Source of the DNA: Aldehydirespirator sp963662645
GTDB lineage: Bacteria; Actinomycetota; Acidimicrobiia; Acidimicrobiales; Aldehydirespiratoraceae
Assembly: GCA_963662645.2 (NCBI GenBank)
Contig: OY759762.1
Location: 1,240,001 to 1,304,000 of the forward strand
Reading direction: 5' to 3'
Length of the DNA: 64,000 nt
Within the stretch, counting starts at the first letter, position 1. Each line of letters begins with the position of its first letter. The notes under the pieces were generated by a model. It was not told the origin of the DNA and did not search any database. It was given only the letters and a program-made list of their open reading frames with translations. Positions 24,539-33,333 of the stretch are shown in pieces. The position numbers and the translations under genes are program-made.

Positions 24539-25897
24539 TCAGTGGTAGGGCAGGTACTGCTTCAGCTCCCACTGCGAGAGGGGCTCGGTGCCGGTGATGG
24601 CGTCCCAGTCGGCGACGACCTCGTCGCCGGCGGCCGCGGTGTAGCGGCCCCACTCCTCCCGCTTGTTGAACACGAAGTTGGCGCACACCTCCGAGCCGAC
24701 CGCAGCACACAGAGTTTCGTCGGCTTCCATGTCGTCGAGGGCCTCGCTCAGGGAGTGGGCGCAGCGGACATCGGTGTTGACCTCCTCGAAGCCGTCTGTG
24801 GTCAAGGGATCGGGGCACGCCAGACCGTCCGCCACGCCGAGGCGGGCCGCCTGCAGCACCGCCGCCACCAGCAGGTACGGGTTGGCGGCGCCGTCGCCGA
24901 TGCGGCTCTCGATGCGCATGCCCGGGCCGGCGCTCCCCGGCACCCGGTTCCCGGCGCAGCGGTGCTCAACGCCCCAGTTGGCCCAGTAGCCGTTGATCTC
25001 GCCGGGGCGCAGGCGCCGGTAGGCGTTGACGGTGGGCGCGGCCAGCGCCGTCATCCCCCGGTGGTGGCCGATCAGACCGGCGAGGCAGCCTCGGGCCAGG
25101 TCCGACATCCCGTGGGCGCCGCTCGCGTCCGAGAAGGCGTTGTCGCCGTCGGCGTCGGCCAGCGAGAGGTTCACATGGATCCCGGTGCCGGACACGCCGG
25201 GGAAGGGCTTGCCCAGGAAGGTGAGGTCCAGGCCGAGGGGGCTGCCCGCTGAGTCGGTGGCGGTGAGAACGGTCTCACGGGCCAGCAGCCGGAACAAGAA
25301 GGCGTCATCCACGGCCGGCAGGGCGTCGCGGTACTCGAGGGTCAGCTCGAACTGCCCCTCGTCGTACTCGGCGTTGACCGACTCCACCGCGATGCCCACC
25401 GCCTCGGCGCGGCGGACCAGCGACGTGACCACCCCGGCGGGATCCGAGCCCGGACCGGTGCCGTAGACCATCGACCGGGGCGTGTCGTAGGGCCGGGGGG
25501 CGTCCATCCCGCCGCTGAACACGTAGGCCTCGAGCTCGATGCCGACCTTGGGGCTGTAGCCGACGGCCTCCCAGTCGGACACGGCCCGGCGCAGCGCCTC
25601 CCGCGGCGACACCGGCAGCGGCTCGCCGTGCATGGTCAGGTCGCCGATGACGACACCGGTGGCGTCGTCGTCCCAGCCCTGGCGGATGTCGGAGGGGTCG
25701 AAGCTGACGTGGGTGTCGGGCAGACCCTCCAGCAGGTAGGCGCCGGGCGCGGGATTCATGCTGCGGTCATAGCCCAGCGCGAACACGCACACGCAGTGGT
25801 TGGCGCCCTGATGGGCGAGCCGGATCGGCACGTACTTGCCCCGAGCCAGCCCGAGGTGATCGGGCCACAGCACCCGGACGCGGTCCCAGTCGCTCAT
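24539..25897 (-). CDS. Glutamine-synthetase-like gamma-glutamyl ligase
   Basis: 452 residues from ATG 25897, which has GGGGGAG upstream; the longer frame start at 26056 lies in repeat sequence. GS-fold blocks: GIELEAYVF, NAEYDEGQFELTLEY, GIHVNLSL, ANWGVEHR and IESRIGDGAANPYLL. It is clearly a different subfamily from the ligase at 19596. The beta-grasp start (VLWPDHLGLARGKYVP) is intact. Probably another amine-gamma-glutamyl ligase; acyl acceptor unknown. It converges with the amidotransferase gene. Confidence 0.8.
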   Translation of the reverse strand: MSDWDRVRVLWPDHLGLARGKYVPIRLAHQGANHCVCVFALGYDRSMNPAPGAYLLEGLPDTHVSFDPSDIRQGWDDDATGVVIGDLTMHGEPLPVSPREALRRAVSDWEAVGYSPKVGIELEAYVFSGGMDAPRPYDTPRSMVYGTGPGSDPAGVVTSLVRRAEAVGIAVESVNAEYDEGQFELTLEYRDALPAVDDAFLFRLLARETVLTATDSAGSPLGLDLTFLGKPFPGVSGTGIHVNLSLADADGDNAFSDASGAHGMSDLARGCLAGLIGHHRGMTALAAPTVNAYRRLRPGEINGYWANWGVEHRCAGNRVPGSAGPGMRIESRIGDGAANPYLLVAAVLQAARLGVADGLACPDPLTTDGFEEVNTDVRCAHSLSEALDDMEADETLCAAVGSEVCANFVFNKREEWGRYTAAAGDEVVADWDAITGTEPLSQWELKQYLPYH

Positions 25898-26016
25898 GTC
25901 TGCTCCCCCGGTAGCGGGACGGTAAGCGTTCGGCCCCGAAAGGTAGCCCGCGCCGCGGTTGCAATCACCCCGACGGGCGGACGGCGGGCGGCATCGACGC
26001 CGTCCGGCCCCTGTTT

Positions 26017-26063
26017 CCCGTTCATGTTCGCTGCACTCGCGGGCCGCTCGGGCCACGGCCTCG
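26017..26063 (-). repeat. 47-bp dispersed repeat, copy 1
   Basis: On the minus strand reads CGAGGCCGTGGCCCGAGCGG and continues to CGGG; it matches 55553-55599 (plus strand) at about 42 of 47 positions. Both copies lie between genes, here in the 208-bp gap between the GS-like and acyl-CoA dehydrogenase genes. Function unknown. Confidence 0.7.
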
Positions 26064-26105
26064 GTCAGCGCCTTACGAAGGTGTCCAGGGCTATCCCGCT
26101 CGGCC

Positions 26106-27305
26106 TCAGGCCGGCGCTTCGTCCTGCTCCGGGTAGAGGCCGGTGCGGCCCAGGCGCTCCAGGCACACCTCCACGCTCCAAGGCAGCATGGCCGCCCCGC
26201 AACGGGCGTCCCGGTAGGCCTGCTCCAGGTAGGACGGGCGCAGCATGCTGCGGCCCCCGCAAACCTGAAGGGCCAGCGAAGCCGCCGCGGGGGCGCCCTC
26301 CATCACGGTGACCACCGACGACCACGCCCGCCGCACCTGGTCCGGGCTCGGATCGACGCCGCACTCGGCCAGCACCCGATAGGTGAGCGACTGGGCCCGA
26401 TCGTAGAGCAGGTTCATCTGGGCCCAGCCCTGCTGCTTGATCGGATGGTCCCGGCGGGCCGGGCCCCCGCCGTCGTCGCCCCGCAGGTAGGCGGCGGTGG
26501 CGTCGAGGACGCCCCGCATCAGCCCCAGGTAGGCGAACGACAGCGTCATGTAGAAGTAGGGCCAGCGGGTCGCGGCCTGATCGAAGGCACCCGGCGGCAG
26601 CCATTCGTTGCCCTCGGGCACCACCGCTTCGTCGAGCACGAGAGTGCGCGAGTCGGTGCCCCGCATCCCCAGCGGATCCCAATCGCCTTCAATGGTGGCA
26701 CCGGGCGTGTCGGCGGGCACGCCCATGAAGCGGATCCGCTTGTCGCCGGGCACCAGGCAGACCACGTTGTGGATGTGGGCCGCGCCCGACAGGGAGGCGA
26801 AGATCTTGCGTCCCGTCACCCGGTAGCCGCCGGGGGCGGGCACGGCCCGGGTGGAGTAGCCCGCGGTGGCGCCCGCGGCGGCGCCCTCCGAGAAGGGCTG
26901 GCTGTGGATCGTGCCGTCCTCCACGATGCCGCGCCGCAACTCGGCCCGGCGCTCGGCCAGCAGCGACCGCTCGGCTGCGGTGAGGTCCAGCTCGTCGGCG
27001 ATCTGGCCCACGAGGATGGTGGTGGCGGTATGCATGTTGAACGTGAGCGCGGTGGTGGCGCAGTGCCGTCCCAACTCCTCGGCCGCCAACCCGTAGGCCA
27101 CGAAGTCGCCGCCGAGCCCTCCGTCGGAAACGGGGATGCACAGGCCGAGCAGCCCGGCGTCGCGCAGGTCGTCCCAGTTCTCGGTGGGAAACGTAGCGTC
27201 GCGGTCGTGGCGCTCGGCCCGCTCAGCGAAGCGCGGCCCGAGAGCCGCCATCCGCTCCACGAGTACGGCCCGTTCCGGCGTGAGGATGCCAGCCGCTACT
27301 CCCAA
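26106..27305 (-). CDS. Acyl-CoA dehydrogenase family protein
   Basis: 399 residues if started at TTG 27305, which overlaps the vapC end; ATG 27251 is an alternative. The fold is shown by LRDAGLLGLCIPVSDGGLGGDFVAYG, DPLGMRGTDSRTLVLDEAVVP and CGGRSMLRPSYLEQAYRDAR. The last is the FAD/substrate-side C-terminal helix region, in which the usual catalytic glutamate position is not obvious. Members without it act as flavin monooxygenases or on unusual substrates. No CoA ligase is adjacent, so the substrate is open. Confidence 0.8.
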   Translation of the reverse strand: MGVAAGILTPERAVLVERMAALGPRFAERAERHDRDATFPTENWDDLRDAGLLGLCIPVSDGGLGGDFVAYGLAAEELGRHCATTALTFNMHTATTILVGQIADELDLTAAERSLLAERRAELRRGIVEDGTIHSQPFSEGAAAGATAGYSTRAVPAPGGYRVTGRKIFASLSGAAHIHNVVCLVPGDKRIRFMGVPADTPGATIEGDWDPLGMRGTDSRTLVLDEAVVPEGNEWLPPGAFDQAATRWPYFYMTLSFAYLGLMRGVLDATAAYLRGDDGGGPARRDHPIKQQGWAQMNLLYDRAQSLTYRVLAECGVDPSPDQVRRAWSSVVTVMEGAPAAASLALQVCGGRSMLRPSYLEQAYRDARCGAAMLPWSVEVCLERLGRTGLYPEQDEAPA

Positions 27306-27712
27306 GGCAGCCCGAACCCCCGCTGCTCGAAGTCCGAGTCAAACGCTAGCGCGTACCGGATGCCCTTGGCCTTCATCAGCTCGAACGAGGTCCAGTCCAC
27401 CAACGAGACGCGGCGATGACCAGCAGCGAGCATTGCCGTCACCGCCCGAGTGTGAAGCGCCTCGTCGACCCACTCCAACCTGAGCGTAGCGAGCAGCCCG
27501 TCGTGAAGTTCTCGAGTCGCCTCCATCCCGAACCGACGCTGCACCAGCGCACTCGCCTCCAGAACGACCCCGTAGTGGGTGACGCCACTGAGCTCATCTA
27601 GCTCAAGGCCGTCGAGCAGGCGAGACCAATCAGCGACGGCGCGCGCATGGTTCTCGTCCTCAATATTTAGGAAGGCGAGGAGCGCGGAGGTGTCAACCAG
27701 TACGGGGATCAC
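27296..27712 (-). CDS. vapC: PIN-domain toxin (VapC-type ribonuclease)
   Basis: 138 residues, GTG start overlapping the vapB stop (GTGA). PIN-domain acids D7 (VDTSALLAF), E52 (LEASALVQRR), D106 (SLVDWTSFE) and D125/D127 (AFDSDFEQRGF) form the Mg-dependent nuclease site. VapC toxins cleave tRNA or rRNA. Partner antitoxin is the next gene upstream. Confidence 0.85.
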   Translation of the reverse strand: MIPVLVDTSALLAFLNIEDENHARAVADWSRLLDGLELDELSGVTHYGVVLEASALVQRRFGMEATRELHDGLLATLRLEWVDEALHTRAVTAMLAAGHRRVSLVDWTSFELMKAKGIRYALAFDSDFEQRGFGLPWE

Positions 27713-27948
27713 GCAGAGAAGGCGTCCACCAGATACTCGTCGTGATCCTCGGCGAGATTGCCGCAGCCCGAGCTATAGGCACCCGCCAGTGACCGGGCCC
27801 GGTCAATACGAGCGGCAAGCGACCTCCTGGCGAGGAACTCGTCGAGCGCGTCGCGCAGCAGCGACGCTTGGGAGACACCTCTGGAAGCCGCCTCCGCCCG
27901 GAGGCGCTTGGCCTGTTCCTCAGTGATAGATATCTGTGTCCGGACCAT
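27709..27948 (-). CDS. vapB: Ribbon-helix-helix antitoxin (VapB/CopG type)
   Basis: 79 residues. RTQISITEEQAKRLRAEAASRG gives the beta strand and first helix of a ribbon-helix-helix DNA-binding domain; VSQASLLRDALDEFL is the second helix. The C-terminal part (NLAEDHDEYLVDAF) is the toxin-binding tail. It is coupled to vapC by a GTGA overlap. Confidence 0.85.
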   Translation of the reverse strand: MVRTQISITEEQAKRLRAEAASRGVSQASLLRDALDEFLARRSLAARIDRARSLAGAYSSGCGNLAEDHDEYLVDAFSA

Positions 27949-27956
27949 CTTCTGGA

Positions 27957-27981
27957 TGATATCACTTCAGGGCCGAGTGAT
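27957..27981. promoter_or_regulatory. Operator-like repeats before vapB
   Basis: The palindrome TGATATCA (27957-27964) and the inverted pair ATCACT/AGTGAT (27961-27966 with 27976-27981) lie 9-33 bases before the vapB start. This is the usual place for VapBC autorepression. Confidence 0.45.
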
Positions 27982-27988
27982 GTAACGC

Positions 27989-28798
27989 TCAAGACGCCAG
28001 GAAGCGGCGCACGGAGCGGTTGAAGGTGTGCGGCGCCTCCGAGACGGCGAGGTGACCCACACCGTCGAGAACGGCCAACTCGGCGTGGGGAAGACCTTCA
28101 AGGAGGGCCTGGGAGTAGGCCGGCGGAGTCTCGACATCCAGCGCGCCGGCAATCACGAGGGCGGGAGCCTCGACCTCGGCCAGCCGGTCGAGCACATCGT
28201 GGGTTGGCAGGCACTCGATTGCTGCCCGCAGCCCTGCCGCTGGGATTCGGGCGAAGCCCGCTACCCGCATAGCAAGCATGTCAGCGCTGAGGCCGGGGCC
28301 TGCGACGGAGGTGAGCACCTGCTCCGCGATGTCGGCGGGGGTCAGGCCCGCGTCGAGCGGGGCGATGCGGGCGGCCCGCCAGGCATCGGGGTCGGTGCCG
28401 TCCAGGCCGAAGGCGGCGCTCGTGTTGGCCAGCACCAGGCGTCCGACCCGGTCGGGATGGCGCAATGCCGTGTGCAGGGCGTGCATCCCGCCGAAGGACT
28501 CTCCCACCAGATGGGTGTGCTCCACGCCAGCCGCGTCCAGCAGCCGGGCCACCGCATCGGCTATGGCGGTGAACGTCAGGGGCTTCACCGGAGCCGAGGC
28601 TCCGTAGCCGGGCATGTCCCAGGCGATGCAGCGGAAGGCCTCGCTCAGACCCGCCAACTGCGGCTGCCATGATGTGCGCGAGCCGCCGAGGCCGTGCAGG
28701 AACAGAACGGCCTCACCGGTGCCCTGCTCGCGCCAGGCCAGCGGTCCATCCACATCCAGGGCACCGGCCACCGCGCGGCAGGACGACGGGTTGGGCAC
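27989..28798 (-). CDS. Alpha/beta hydrolase
   Basis: 269 residues, GTG start. Oxyanion block LFLHGLGGSRTSW, nucleophile elbow GESFGG, acid in GALDVETPP and catalytic histidine in GVGHLAV. The layout is that of 3-oxoadipate enol-lactonase or meta-cleavage hydrolase relatives. In an aromatic-degradation region, hydrolysis of a ring-fission product or ester is possible, but the substrate cannot be named. Divergent from the PuuD-like gene with only 24 bases between. Confidence 0.82.
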   Translation of the reverse strand: MPNPSSCRAVAGALDVDGPLAWREQGTGEAVLFLHGLGGSRTSWQPQLAGLSEAFRCIAWDMPGYGASAPVKPLTFTAIADAVARLLDAAGVEHTHLVGESFGGMHALHTALRHPDRVGRLVLANTSAAFGLDGTDPDAWRAARIAPLDAGLTPADIAEQVLTSVAGPGLSADMLAMRVAGFARIPAAGLRAAIECLPTHDVLDRLAEVEAPALVIAGALDVETPPAYSQALLEGLPHAELAVLDGVGHLAVSEAPHTFNRSVRRFLAS

Positions 28799-28822
28799 GG
28801 TCGGGAACCTACACTCTCACCC

Positions 28823-29530
28823 GTGGCAGGCGAACCGCTCATCGGCATCTCGGGCCGGACCAAGACCGCGGGCGAACTCAACATGAAGCCCGAGACGTTC
28901 CGGGACTTGCACCTGGACGTGTACTACTGCGACTACGCCCGCGGGGTGATCGCAGCCGGGGGTCTGCCGGTCTTTCTGCCCGCCAGCGCGGACCCCGCCC
29001 TATATGCGGACCGCCTCGACGGACTGCTGCTGAGCGGCGGAACCGACATCGAGCCGGAGCGCTACGGCCAAGAGCCGAGCCCAGAGCTCTACACCCGGGA
29101 GCCGGATCGCGACACCTTCGAGCTGAGCCTGCTCGACGGAGCGCTCAGCACCAGAAAGCCAGTGCTCGGCATCTGCCGGGGAATCCAGGTACTGAACGTT
29201 CACGGCGGGGGCACGCTGCATCAGCACGTCCCGCCCCACGCCTGCCACGACCAGCCCCCCGACTCGATCATCCACCGGGTCGATCTCGCCGAGGGCTCGC
29301 TGGCTGAGTCGCTGTACGGTCCGTCGATCCAGGTCAACTCACTGCACCACCAGACCATCGACGAACTCGCCGACGGTTACGAGGTCACAGGCCACAGCGA
29401 CGACGGCGCCATCGAGGTGATCGAGTCCCGCCGCCGGCCATGGATCGGCGTTCAGTGGCACCCCGAACTGATGGACTCCCGTGATCGCGACCCGATCTTC
29501 GACTGGCTGGTGAGAGCGTCTTCAGCCTGA
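28823..29530 (+). CDS. Gamma-glutamyl-amine hydrolase, PuuD-like (peptidase C26)
   Basis: 235 residues, GTG start. Peptidase C26 features: LLLSGGTDIEPERYG, nucleophile C118 (GICRGIQVLNV), H213 and E215 (VQWHPEL). PuuD cleaves gamma-glutamyl-GABA in putrescine use; relatives release acids from other gamma-glutamylated amines. This is the second hydrolase of this kind in the region and may pair with the GS-like ligase at 24539. The substrate is inferred only from family and context. Confidence 0.82.
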   Translation: MAGEPLIGISGRTKTAGELNMKPETFRDLHLDVYYCDYARGVIAAGGLPVFLPASADPALYADRLDGLLLSGGTDIEPERYGQEPSPELYTREPDRDTFELSLLDGALSTRKPVLGICRGIQVLNVHGGGTLHQHVPPHACHDQPPDSIIHRVDLAEGSLAESLYGPSIQVNSLHHQTIDELADGYEVTGHSDDGAIEVIESRRRPWIGVQWHPELMDSRDRDPIFDWLVRASSA

Positions 29531-29548
29531 TCGGAGCCGCGGGCCGCG

Positions 29549-30928
29549 TCAGGAGGCGGTGCGTTCCACGTGGCCGCCGAAGCCGACCGTTCCCGAGACG
29601 CCGGCTGCGGAGCCGAGGCGGTGCAGCGGCACGGTGTTGTGCGACGCTGACGGGGTGTAGGCCACCGGCAGGCGCTTGACGCCGGCGATGAAGTTGGAGC
29701 GCAGATAGTCGGGTTCGCCGTCGAGGTGGATGTCGGGCATGCGCCGGGCGACCTCCCGGAAGGTGAGGCGGATCTCCATGCGGGCCAGGCTGGCGCCCAG
29801 GCAGTAGTGGGGGCCCCCTCCGCCGAAGCCGACATGGTCGTTGGGGGTGCGCTCGATGTCGAAGCGCCACGGGTCCTCGAAGGCACGCGGATCGCGGTTG
29901 GCGGCCACGTGCCACATGAGCACCTTGTCGCCCGCGGCGATCTTGACCCCGCCGATCTCGTAGTCGGACAGCGCCTGGCGGCGGAAGTACAGGACCGGGG
30001 AGGCCCACCGCACGATCTCCTCCACCGTGGTGTCCATGTGCCGGTCGGGGTCGGCCACGAACTTCTCCCACTGGTCACCGAATTCAAAGAAGGCCATCAT
30101 CCCCCGGGTGATCGAGTTGCGGGTGGTCTCGTTGCCGGCCACGCACAGGATCAGGAAGAACATGTCGAACTCGAGCTCGCTGAGGGCCTCGCCGTCGATG
30201 TCGGCCGACAGCAGCGTGGTGACGATGTCGTCGGAGGGCGTGCTGCGGCGCTCCGTCTGGAGCTGGTGGGAATAGCCGAACAGGTCGGCCGCGGCCCGGT
30301 CGATGTCCTCGCGGCTCCTCACGAACTCGGGGTCCTCGCTGCCGATCATTGTGTTGGTCCAGTCGAAGACCTTGGAGCGGTCCTCGATGGGGATGCCCAT
30401 CATCTCGGCGATGGCCTGCAGCGGCAGTTCAGCCGAGATGTTGCGCACGAAGTCGCAGCGACCGTCCTCCACGACCTGGTCGAGGATGATGTCGGTGCGG
30501 TTCTGGAGGTAGTCCTCGAGCAGGCCGATCATGCGGGGGGTGAAGCCGCGGTTGACGAGCTTGCGGTAGCGGGTGTGGCGGGGCGGGTCCATGTCGATCA
30601 GCGTCTGGTCGAGCGCGAATCTCGAGACCTTGCTGCGCCGGTCGGGATCGCGCATCTGCGTGCCGCTGTGGTTGGACGAGAACACGTCGGCCCGGCGGTT
30701 CACCTCCTTGAGGTGGGCCTGGCGGGTGATGGCCCAGTAGCCGGGACCGTTGTCGCCCTCATCTATCCAGTGGATGCCGGGGTCGGTCTCACGCAGCCGC
30801 GCCAGGACCGCGTGGTGGTCCTGGCGCTGGAACATGTCGATGTCCCACAGGTCGATGTCCGCGGCCGGGCAATGTCCTGAGCCATGGTCCACGGGACAGG
30901 CTGCCAGCTGCTCCTCGGTGATCGTCAT
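29549..30928 (-). CDS. Cytochrome P450
   Basis: 459 residues from ATG 30928. I-helix AGNETTRN, ExxR (EEIVRW), heme loop FGGGGPHYCLGASLARME. The N-terminal DMDPPRHTRYRKLVNRGFTPRM and the FDMFFLILCVAGNETTR block place it in the same broad CYP124/142/linalool-hydroxylase group as the other two, but it is clearly more distant. A C-terminal tail of about 35 residues follows the last core strand. Two palindromes cover its promoter, so it is probably tightly controlled. Confidence 0.9.
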   Translation of the reverse strand: MTITEEQLAACPVDHGSGHCPAADIDLWDIDMFQRQDHHAVLARLRETDPGIHWIDEGDNGPGYWAITRQAHLKEVNRRADVFSSNHSGTQMRDPDRRSKVSRFALDQTLIDMDPPRHTRYRKLVNRGFTPRMIGLLEDYLQNRTDIILDQVVEDGRCDFVRNISAELPLQAIAEMMGIPIEDRSKVFDWTNTMIGSEDPEFVRSREDIDRAAADLFGYSHQLQTERRSTPSDDIVTTLLSADIDGEALSELEFDMFFLILCVAGNETTRNSITRGMMAFFEFGDQWEKFVADPDRHMDTTVEEIVRWASPVLYFRRQALSDYEIGGVKIAAGDKVLMWHVAANRDPRAFEDPWRFDIERTPNDHVGFGGGGPHYCLGASLARMEIRLTFREVARRMPDIHLDGEPDYLRSNFIAGVKRLPVAYTPSASHNTVPLHRLGSAAGVSGTVGFGGHVERTAS

Positions 30929-31001
30929 ATTGTCACCCCGCTCTCGGAGGTTTCCAGACCTCGCACCGGCCGCAACTCGCACGGTCGGCAGACCTGTCTA
31001 G

Positions 31002-31029
31002 CTTCCTAGGAAGTTAGCTTCCTTGGAAG
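31002..31029. promoter_or_regulatory. Tandem palindromic operator of the P450 gene
   Basis: CTTCCTAGGAAG (31002-31013, perfect) and CTTCCTTGGAAG (31018-31029, one central mismatch) are spaced 16 bp apart. The second touches the -10 box and the first lies just downstream of the expected transcription start. Such paired palindromes are typical of TetR-family repressors; the regulator is unidentified. Confidence 0.65.
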
Positions 31030-31055
31030 ATACCTTACTGCGAAGCTACTTGCAA
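31027..31055 (-). promoter_or_regulatory. Promoter of the P450 gene at 29549-30928
   Basis: On the minus strand: -35 TTGCAA (31055-31050), 17-bp spacer, -10 TATCTT (31032-31027). It would give a leader of about 90 bases. The -10 box overlaps the distal palindrome. Confidence 0.55.
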
Positions 31056-31132
31056 GCGGTCAGGATCGAGTGGGCTCGGGGCCGATGTAGCAGCCGTTGT
31101 TGCGATTCTGGCAACAGTGGCGCGAATTCTCG

Positions 31133-32380
31133 TCAGCTGATCGTGCTGCTGGGGACAACCGCACGCGCCACCGACGCCTCCACTACCGGTATCTCGTGGC
31201 GCTCCAGGGGGCGCATCCGCTCCTTGCGGGCCAGAGCCTTCTCGATGTAGGGGGCGAGCTCCTCGGCTTTGGCCGCCTCACGCTCAGCCCGGCCGGCGGC
31301 GAACTCGCCCAGAACATCCGACCCGAACAGGCGCAGGCTCGCACAGATGTCGCTATGGAGGTTCTTGCCGCCCTGCTGCAGGAAGATCACATGGTCGATG
31401 CTGGCGTCCTCGGCCTGCTTGAGCCAGCGGACGGCGTCGGCGGGCGTGCCGATGGTGTCGGCATAGTCCTCGCCCGCGTCCAGCGCGGCGGCCACCGCGT
31501 CCTCAAGGGCCGAGCCCCGCTGCGCCTCGTAGCGGTCCCAGATGTCGGAGTGGCCCGGGATGGTGTGGTGCACCACCAGCTGGCGCAGCGCGTAGGCGAA
31601 GAAGTGGAACCCGTCGAAGCCCCGCCGGATGGCCTCGGCCCGGTCCTCGTGGAGGGAGAACCCGGTGACCACCGCGATGTTGGCGTTGACGCTGTGGCTG
31701 AGGGGCACGCACTCGTCGCTGCGGATGATGTCGTAGTACACCTCGGCCCAGTGGCGGGCCTCGGCCGGGTCGACGAAGGCGAAGGCCAGGGCACCCAGAC
31801 CGCTGCGGGCGGCCAGCTCGATGGTGGTGCGGTTGGTGCAGGCGATCCACATCGGCGGGTGGGGCTTCTGGGCCGGCTTGGGGATCACGTCGCGGCACGG
31901 CATCGAGAAGAACTCGCCCTCGAAGCCGGGGTAGGGCGACATGACCATCATGTTGGCGATCTGTTCGCCCGCTTCGAGGCTCATGGCCCGCTTCTGCTTG
32001 GCCGGGATGCCGAACCCGCCCAGCTCCAGGCGGGTGGCGCCCTCGCCGATTCCGAACTCCACCCTTCCCCCGGAGATGAGGTCGAGGGTGGCGATGCACT
32101 CGGCGGTGCGGGCCGGGTGGTTGTATGGGGGCGGCGCCTGGCGGATGCCGTGGCCCAGGCGGATGCGCTTGGTGCGGGCCGCGCAGGCCGACAGGAACAC
32201 CTCTGGGGCTGAGCAGTGCGAGTACTCCTCCAAGAAGTGGTGCTCGACCGCCCAGGCCACGTCGATGCCGACCTCGTCGGCGACCTCGACCTGCTCGATG
32301 GCCTCGGCCAGCAGCCGCTCCTCGGAGCCCGCAGCCCACGGCCGGGGCATCTGGAGTTCGTAGAAAACGCCGAACCGCAC
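31133..32380 (-). CDS. Luciferase-like (LLM class) flavin-dependent monooxygenase
   Basis: 415 residues, GTG start. Bacterial-luciferase fold: MRFGVFYELQMPRPW, AWAVEHHFLEEYSHCSAPEVFLS, RIRLGHGIR and GRVEFGIGEGATRLELGGFG. Such enzymes use FMNH2 (or F420H2) to oxidise small organics; the EHHF motif is usual for the FMN group. The substrate is unknown. It is upstream of the P450 in the same direction but separated by 204 bases carrying the P450 promoter. Confidence 0.85.
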   Translation of the reverse strand: MRFGVFYELQMPRPWAAGSEERLLAEAIEQVEVADEVGIDVAWAVEHHFLEEYSHCSAPEVFLSACAARTKRIRLGHGIRQAPPPYNHPARTAECIATLDLISGGRVEFGIGEGATRLELGGFGIPAKQKRAMSLEAGEQIANMMVMSPYPGFEGEFFSMPCRDVIPKPAQKPHPPMWIACTNRTTIELAARSGLGALAFAFVDPAEARHWAEVYYDIIRSDECVPLSHSVNANIAVVTGFSLHEDRAEAIRRGFDGFHFFAYALRQLVVHHTIPGHSDIWDRYEAQRGSALEDAVAAALDAGEDYADTIGTPADAVRWLKQAEDASIDHVIFLQQGGKNLHSDICASLRLFGSDVLGEFAAGRAEREAAKAEELAPYIEKALARKERMRPLERHEIPVVEASVARAVVPSSTIS

Positions 32381-32433
32381 GGCGGATCAACCTATCCGGT
32401 GCCGGGTGGGCTCCAGAAGTCGCGTCTGAGAGC

Positions 32434-33333
32434 TCAGAACTCGAAGCCTGCCATGCCGTAGTAGCCGCTGGCCGCGGTCTTGTCGCTGCCGTGGCGATCC
32501 CAGGTCGGGGCGTCGGTGGGCGGCCGCGGGTCGTCACCCAGTACCGTCACCCGGTGCAGGATGCGGGGGCCGTCGGCGTCGTCGATGTCGTCGACTATGG
32601 AGTGCAGCGTCACCCGCTCGTCCCACAGGGCCACATCGCCGGGCGACCATCGCCAGCGGCAGCTGAACTTGACCTGCTCCTGCCAGCGGTACAGGAAGCC
32701 CAGCAGGGCCTGGCTCTCGGGCCGGGACAGCTGGGGTATGCGCCGCCCGTGCTGCTTGTTGACGTACAGGCTGCGGCGACCGGTGCCGGGATGGACCCTC
32801 ACCACCGGGTGCTCGGCCCGCAACGACCCCTGCTTGCCGTCGTCGTGGATGCAGGTCAGCCCGGCCAGGAAGGCCTGCATGGGCACCGACAGCGAGTCGT
32901 GCACCTCGTAGCAGTTGATCCACATGGTGTCGCCGCCCGCGGGCGGGCACTGCACCATGTGCAGCAGTGCGGCGATGGGCGGGTGCTGGCTGTAGGTGAC
33001 GTCGGTGTGCCAGATGTCGGCCTTGGGAGTGGCCGACGTGTCGAGCACGCACACCTCAGGGGTGTTCTCGTCGACCTTGTCGATGTACGGGTGGACCTCG
33101 AGCTCGCCGAACAGCGCTCCGATGTCCCGCAACTGCTGAACGGTGGGGTGCAGGCCCGGAAGGAACAGCACCAGGCGCTCGTCGAGGGCCTCGCGCAGCA
33201 CAGCCGCAGCCCGCTCGTCGAGGCGGGCCGGGTCCAGTCCCCGGACTTCGGCGCCCAGCGCCCCGGCCACCGCGCTGATCTCGACATCCAGGCCGGGCTC
33301 AAGGGCGGCCGACCGGGAGGGAGCGAGCGTCAT
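32434..33333 (-). CDS. TauD/TfdA-family 2-oxoglutarate-dependent dioxygenase
   Basis: 299 residues from ATG 33333. Iron ligands H109 and D111 (WHTDVTYS) and H244 (VTLHSIVDD); the 2-oxoglutarate-binding arginine lies in ILHRVTVLGD. The family releases sulfite from taurine or oxidises other sulfonates, phenoxyacids and amines. The start overlaps the stop of a 25-codon minicistron that copies its first codons. The substrate is not predictable. Confidence 0.85.
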   Translation of the reverse strand: MTLAPSRSAALEPGLDVEISAVAGALGAEVRGLDPARLDERAAAVLREALDERLVLFLPGLHPTVQQLRDIGALFGELEVHPYIDKVDENTPEVCVLDTSATPKADIWHTDVTYSQHPPIAALLHMVQCPPAGGDTMWINCYEVHDSLSVPMQAFLAGLTCIHDDGKQGSLRAEHPVVRVHPGTGRRSLYVNKQHGRRIPQLSRPESQALLGFLYRWQEQVKFSCRWRWSPGDVALWDERVTLHSIVDDIDDADGPRILHRVTVLGDDPRPPTDAPTWDRHGSDKTAASGYYGMAGFEF

